NCBI GenBank assembly: GCA_934101225.1
Contig: CAKOQK010000042.1
Location: forward strand, 1-7,250
Length of the DNA: 7,250 bases
Source of the DNA: an uncultured Bacilli bacterium
Lineage (GTDB): Bacteria > Bacillota_I > Bacilli_A > RF39 > UBA660
Direction of reading: 5' to 3'
Every line of letters starts with the position of its first letter. Within the stretch, counting starts at the first letter, position 1. Shown in pieces: positions 5,489 to 7,250 of the stretch. The translations under genes and the position numbers were made by a program. The notes beneath the pieces are model-generated. The model did no database searches, was not told the origin of the DNA, and worked only from the letters and a program-made list of their open reading frames with translations.

Positions 5489-5612
5489 TAATATTAATGT
5501 TTTTAGAGTAATTATCAATTTGTTTACTCCGAAAACCAATTGCAACAATAATTATTAATACAATTAGATAAAAAATAATTAATCCTTTATATTCTTTTAA
5601 TGTGTTAGTCAT
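5472..5612 (-). CDS. Small membrane protein, YneA/SosA-like SOS candidate
   Basis: A 46-residue protein with one hydrophobic segment (about residues 11-27, LIIFYLIVLIIIVAIGF), a short charged N-terminus and a polar tail of about 19 residues. ATG 5612 is chosen because AAGGAG (5626-5621) lies eight bases upstream and the promoter start point falls near 5631. A longer frame back to 5681 would begin upstream of its own promoter. It is divergent from lexA, and its promoter carries a box matching the one at the lexA promoter. In Bacillus and Staphylococcus that position holds yneA and sosA, SOS-induced single-pass membrane inhibitors of cell division. This protein is shorter and lacks a LysM domain, so the role is inferred from context and topology; sequence homology is not shown. 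miaB begins 36 bases downstream. Confidence 0.6.
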   Translation of the reverse strand: MTNTLKEYKGLIIFYLIVLIIIVAIGFRSKQIDNYSKNINIITTMA

Positions 5613-5637
5613 TACTACCACTCCTTCCAACAATATT

Positions 5638-5666
5638 AATATAAACCAAACAAATGTATTTGTCAA
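5638..5666 (-). promoter_or_regulatory. Promoter of the small SOS membrane gene
   Basis: On the - strand a perfect TTGACA (5666-5661), a 17-base spacer and TATATT (5643-5638). A LexA-like box (5648-5659) lies wholly in the spacer, so repressor binding would block RNA polymerase. Confidence 0.8.
5648..5659. promoter_or_regulatory. Candidate LexA box 2 (membrane gene promoter)
   Basis: The - strand reads ATACATTTGTTT, one base different from the box at 5676-5687; both share the 11-mer ACATTTGTTTG. It also lies inside a wider dyad, ACAAAT-GT-ATTTGT (5650-5663). It is a degenerate form of the Gram-positive LexA site (CGAAC-N4-GTTCG), keeping five of the six core AAC/GTT positions. Confidence 0.55.
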
Positions 5667-5675
5667 TAATATTTT

Positions 5676-5687
5676 AAACATTTGTTT
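5676..5687. promoter_or_regulatory. Candidate LexA box 1 (lexA autoregulation)
   Basis: AAAC-ATTT-GTTT is a dyad with the complete AAC-N4-GTT core of the Gram-positive LexA site; the outer C and G positions are degenerate. It overlaps the first two bases of the lexA -35 (5686-5691), the expected place for autorepression. Confidence 0.6.
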
Positions 5688-5714
5688 GACTTTTTACAAT
5701 TGGTATGTTAATAT
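5686..5714 (+). promoter_or_regulatory. lexA promoter
   Basis: TTGACT (5686-5691), a 17-base spacer and TAATAT (5709-5714) with an extended -10 TGT (5706-5708). The start near 5721 gives a very short leader before AAGGAGG (5723-5729). An ACACGTGT palindrome (5715-5722) covers the start point. Confidence 0.75.
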
Positions 5715-5733
5715 ACACGTGTAAGGAGGAATT

Positions 5734-6360
5734 ATGAACGAAAAAAAATTAACTAAAAAACAAAAAGTTGTACTTCAATATATAAAGAAATATGTTGTTA
5801 GTCATGGATATGCACCAACTGTTAGAGAAATTTGTCAAGGATTAAGCCTTTCTAGCCCAGCGACAGTTCATTCTCATTTATCTCAGTTGGAAGGAAAAGG
5901 ATTTATTAGAAAAGGTAAAGGAAAATTTAGAACAATTGAAGTTTTATGTGAAAATGAATATGTTCCTAAAAATGAAGAGGTTGTTAAGGTGCCATTATTA
6001 GGAAAAGTTACAGCAGGAACACCAATTGAGGCTATAGAAAATCCGAATGAATATTTTTCATTACCTGTTGAGTTAGTACCACCTAAAGAGACTATTTTTA
6101 CTCTTAAAGTATCAGGTGAAAGTATGATAAATGCAGGGATTTTAGATGGAGATATAGTTATTGTGCAAAAACAAAGAGTTGCTAGAAATGGTGAAATAGT
6201 TGTTGCAATGACTGAAGAAAATGAAGTAACTTTAAAAAGATATTTTAAAGAAGAAGACCATATTAGATTACAACCAGAAAATGATACGATGGCGCCAATT
6301 ATTTTACCTAATTGTACTATTTTAGGTAAAGCAATAGGACTTTATAGAAAGATAAATTAA
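5734..6360 (+). CDS. lexA: LexA, SOS-response transcriptional repressor
   Basis: LexA binds SOS operators as a dimer and, when RecA filaments form on single-stranded DNA, cuts itself to release the regulon. The 208-residue length matches the family. The N-terminal winged helix-turn-helix (about 5-70) includes GYAPTVREICQGLSL and the recognition helix SPATVHSHLSQLEGKGFIRK (41-60). The self-cleavage site is A94-G95 in GKVTAGTPIEA. The Ser-Lys dyad of the S24 peptidase fold is S130 (KVSGESM) and K168 (VTLKRY). All key residues are present. ATG 5734 has AAGGAGG four bases upstream, slightly close. The gene is probably autoregulated through the box at 5676-5687, is divergent from a small membrane gene, and converges on the hydrolase gene through a shared terminator. 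Confidence 0.97.
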   Translation: MNEKKLTKKQKVVLQYIKKYVVSHGYAPTVREICQGLSLSSPATVHSHLSQLEGKGFIRKGKGKFRTIEVLCENEYVPKNEEVVKVPLLGKVTAGTPIEAIENPNEYFSLPVELVPPKETIFTLKVSGESMINAGILDGDIVIVQKQRVARNGEIVVAMTEENEVTLKRYFKEEDHIRLQPENDTMAPIILPNCTILGKAIGLYRKIN

Positions 6361-6413
6361 AAAAGAAAAGTAATTTAACTTATTAAATTTAAGTTTTATT
6401 ACTTTTCTTTTTT
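6359..6413. terminator. Bidirectional terminator between lexA and the hydrolase gene
   Basis: A 16-bp perfect stem (6359-6374 with 6398-6413), continued after a 2x2 internal loop by AACTT/AAGTT (6377-6381 with 6391-6395), has A-runs on the left and T-runs on the right, so it works on both strands. It includes the last two bases of the lexA stop codon and the whole stop codon of the opposing gene (6399-6401). Confidence 0.85.
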
Positions 6414-7250
6414 TGGACTTACTAATTCATTTCCTAATATTGTTAAAATTTTAATAAAATAATCCCTGGTGGTTTTATCAATATCTTTGATATTTAAAAT
6501 TATGTTATAAATTTCTTTAATATTCAATTTTGCTTTTTTATTATCAACTAAATAATTTATAATTGTATCAAATGTTTTTTGAAGGTCATTTTGATTTATT
6601 TTGGAAAATCCATTAGTTGTAATATCATTTATTTTAGATGAAAATGAACTTGCCTTTTGTTTTATGAACTCTTCACCAAACAGAATCCATGAATATGGAT
6701 AATGAACTTTTATTCCCATTCCATTTGATTTAATATAAGTATAATTATCGTTATAAAGCAAACTTCCTACAAAAGAATCACTTGGTAAATAATTATGTAA
6801 TTTAGGTAATATTTTTTTATATCTTTTGGATAAATATTCTTCTTTTCTTAAACCAGGTCCGTCAAAATTATCTATTCTTTTAATTTTATTATATATAGTA
6901 TTCTTACATTTCATAGCACTAACTATGGCTAAATTACCTCCTTTGGAATGACCATTAACAAAGATATTATTTCCTTTTATCTTATTCAAATAATCAATTG
7001 CGTGCTCCTGAGTAATAGTTGGATAAGTATAAGCTATTTTTAAATTTTCAATCCAACTTATCATGGAATCATCTGATCCTCTAAATGATACAATAGTATT
7101 TTTTTGAATAGAATAAGTTGTAGCACCAAACTGAGTTTCAGTATTTAAAATATATTCAGAATTTGTAATATATAAATCTTTGTATCTTGGTAATTCAAGT
7201 AATTTTTTTAATAAATCGAAAGATTTTTGGCTTGTTTTACTTTGAAGAGC
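6399..7250 (-). CDS. Mbeg1-like (DUF2974) alpha/beta hydrolase, partial
   Basis: The frame is open from the window edge to a TAA at 6399, giving 283 visible residues; the N-terminus lies beyond base 7250. An internal ATG at 7064 is not the start, because conserved sequence continues upstream of it (FGATTYSIQKNTIVSFRGSDD). The layout is typical of Mbeg1-like/DUF2974 proteins: a FRG(S/T)DD motif (about residues 54-59 of the visible part), a nucleophile elbow GHSKGG (Ser at about 102), NFDGPGL (128-134), a LPSDSFVG segment (155-162) and HYPYSW (His at about 183) as the likely catalytic His. No signal peptide can be judged. These proteins are presumed cytoplasmic lipase-like or esterase-like hydrolases of unknown substrate. 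The gene ends inside the shared terminator with lexA. Confidence 0.85.
   Translation of the reverse strand, partial: ALQSKTSQKSFDLLKKLLELPRYKDLYITNSEYILNTETQFGATTYSIQKNTIVSFRGSDDSMISWIENLKIAYTYPTITQEHAIDYLNKIKGNNIFVNGHSKGGNLAIVSAMKCKNTIYNKIKRIDNFDGPGLRKEEYLSKRYKKILPKLHNYLPSDSFVGSLLYNDNYTYIKSNGMGIKVHYPYSWILFGEEFIKQKASSFSSKINDITTNGFSKINQNDLQKTFDTIINYLVDNKKAKLNIKEIYNIILNIKDIDKTTRDYFIKILTILGNELVSPKKEK

Noticed and set aside
5613..5681. N-terminal extension of the small membrane protein to 69 aa
   Set aside because: The extension begins upstream of the TTGACA/TATATT promoter and runs across the operator; AAGGAG favours ATG 5612.
6399..7064. Complete 221-aa hydrolase starting at ATG 7064
   Set aside because: The frame stays open to the window edge and the upstream residues carry the conserved FRGSDD segment, so this is an internal Met.
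1..7250. CRISPR array, insertion sequence or phage integrase
   Set aside because: No regularly spaced repeats, transposase, integrase or terminal inverted repeats were seen; the tRNA-Thr 3' end is not duplicated nearby, so no attachment site is supported.

Overview
The window looks like chromosomal DNA from a very AT-rich, low-GC Gram-positive bacterium (Bacillota/Bacilli, possibly an uncultured gut Erysipelotrichia/RF39-type lineage; genus not determinable). The reasons are the strong AT bias, AGGAGG-type ribosome sites, Bacillus-style LexA and MiaB proteins, TTGACA/TATAAT promoters with many extended -10 (TGn) elements, and U-tract intrinsic terminators. TGA is used as a stop (end of the Abi_2-family gene), so the code is standard.

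Layout. Bases 1-1360 hold two short, unrecognised + strand genes (143-505 and 861-1319), each followed by a clear intrinsic terminator. Bases 1361-3633 are an accessory block on the - strand: an unrecognised 280-residue protein with a TTG start (2733-3575), then an Abi_2/AbiF-like HEPN protein (1671-2645). Just after its stop is a short structured RNA (about 1562-1627) with its own extended -10 promoter, a UUCG-capped hairpin and a terminator hairpin, followed by a second terminator (1491-1527). This HEPN protein plus small RNA unit looks like an RNA-antitoxin or abortive-infection module and is the most interesting part of the window. Bases 3640-3885 are mostly non-coding, with a possible decayed small gene and a strong - strand terminator.

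Bases 3934-7250 are housekeeping. A tRNA-Thr(CGU) lies 15 bases after miaB (4026-5435). Upstream of miaB is a 46-residue single-pass membrane protein (5472-5612), transcribed divergently from lexA (5734-6360). The 121-base lexA intergenic region has two excellent divergent promoters and two related AAC-N4-GTT-like boxes, each placed to block one promoter. This is the arrangement of lexA with yneA/sosA-type SOS cell-division inhibitors. lexA converges on a partial Mbeg1-like (DUF2974) alpha/beta-hydrolase gene (6399 to the window edge), and one bidirectional terminator overlaps both gene ends.

How they fit together. lexA and the small membrane protein probably form an SOS circuit, with LexA repressing both. 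MiaB modifies tRNA and may be co-transcribed with the tRNA-Thr, although that tRNA is not an expected MiaB substrate. The Abi_2 protein and its RNA probably act as a defence or toxin-antitoxin pair. Whether the 280-residue protein belongs to that module is unknown. All functions are inferred from sequence reading alone.
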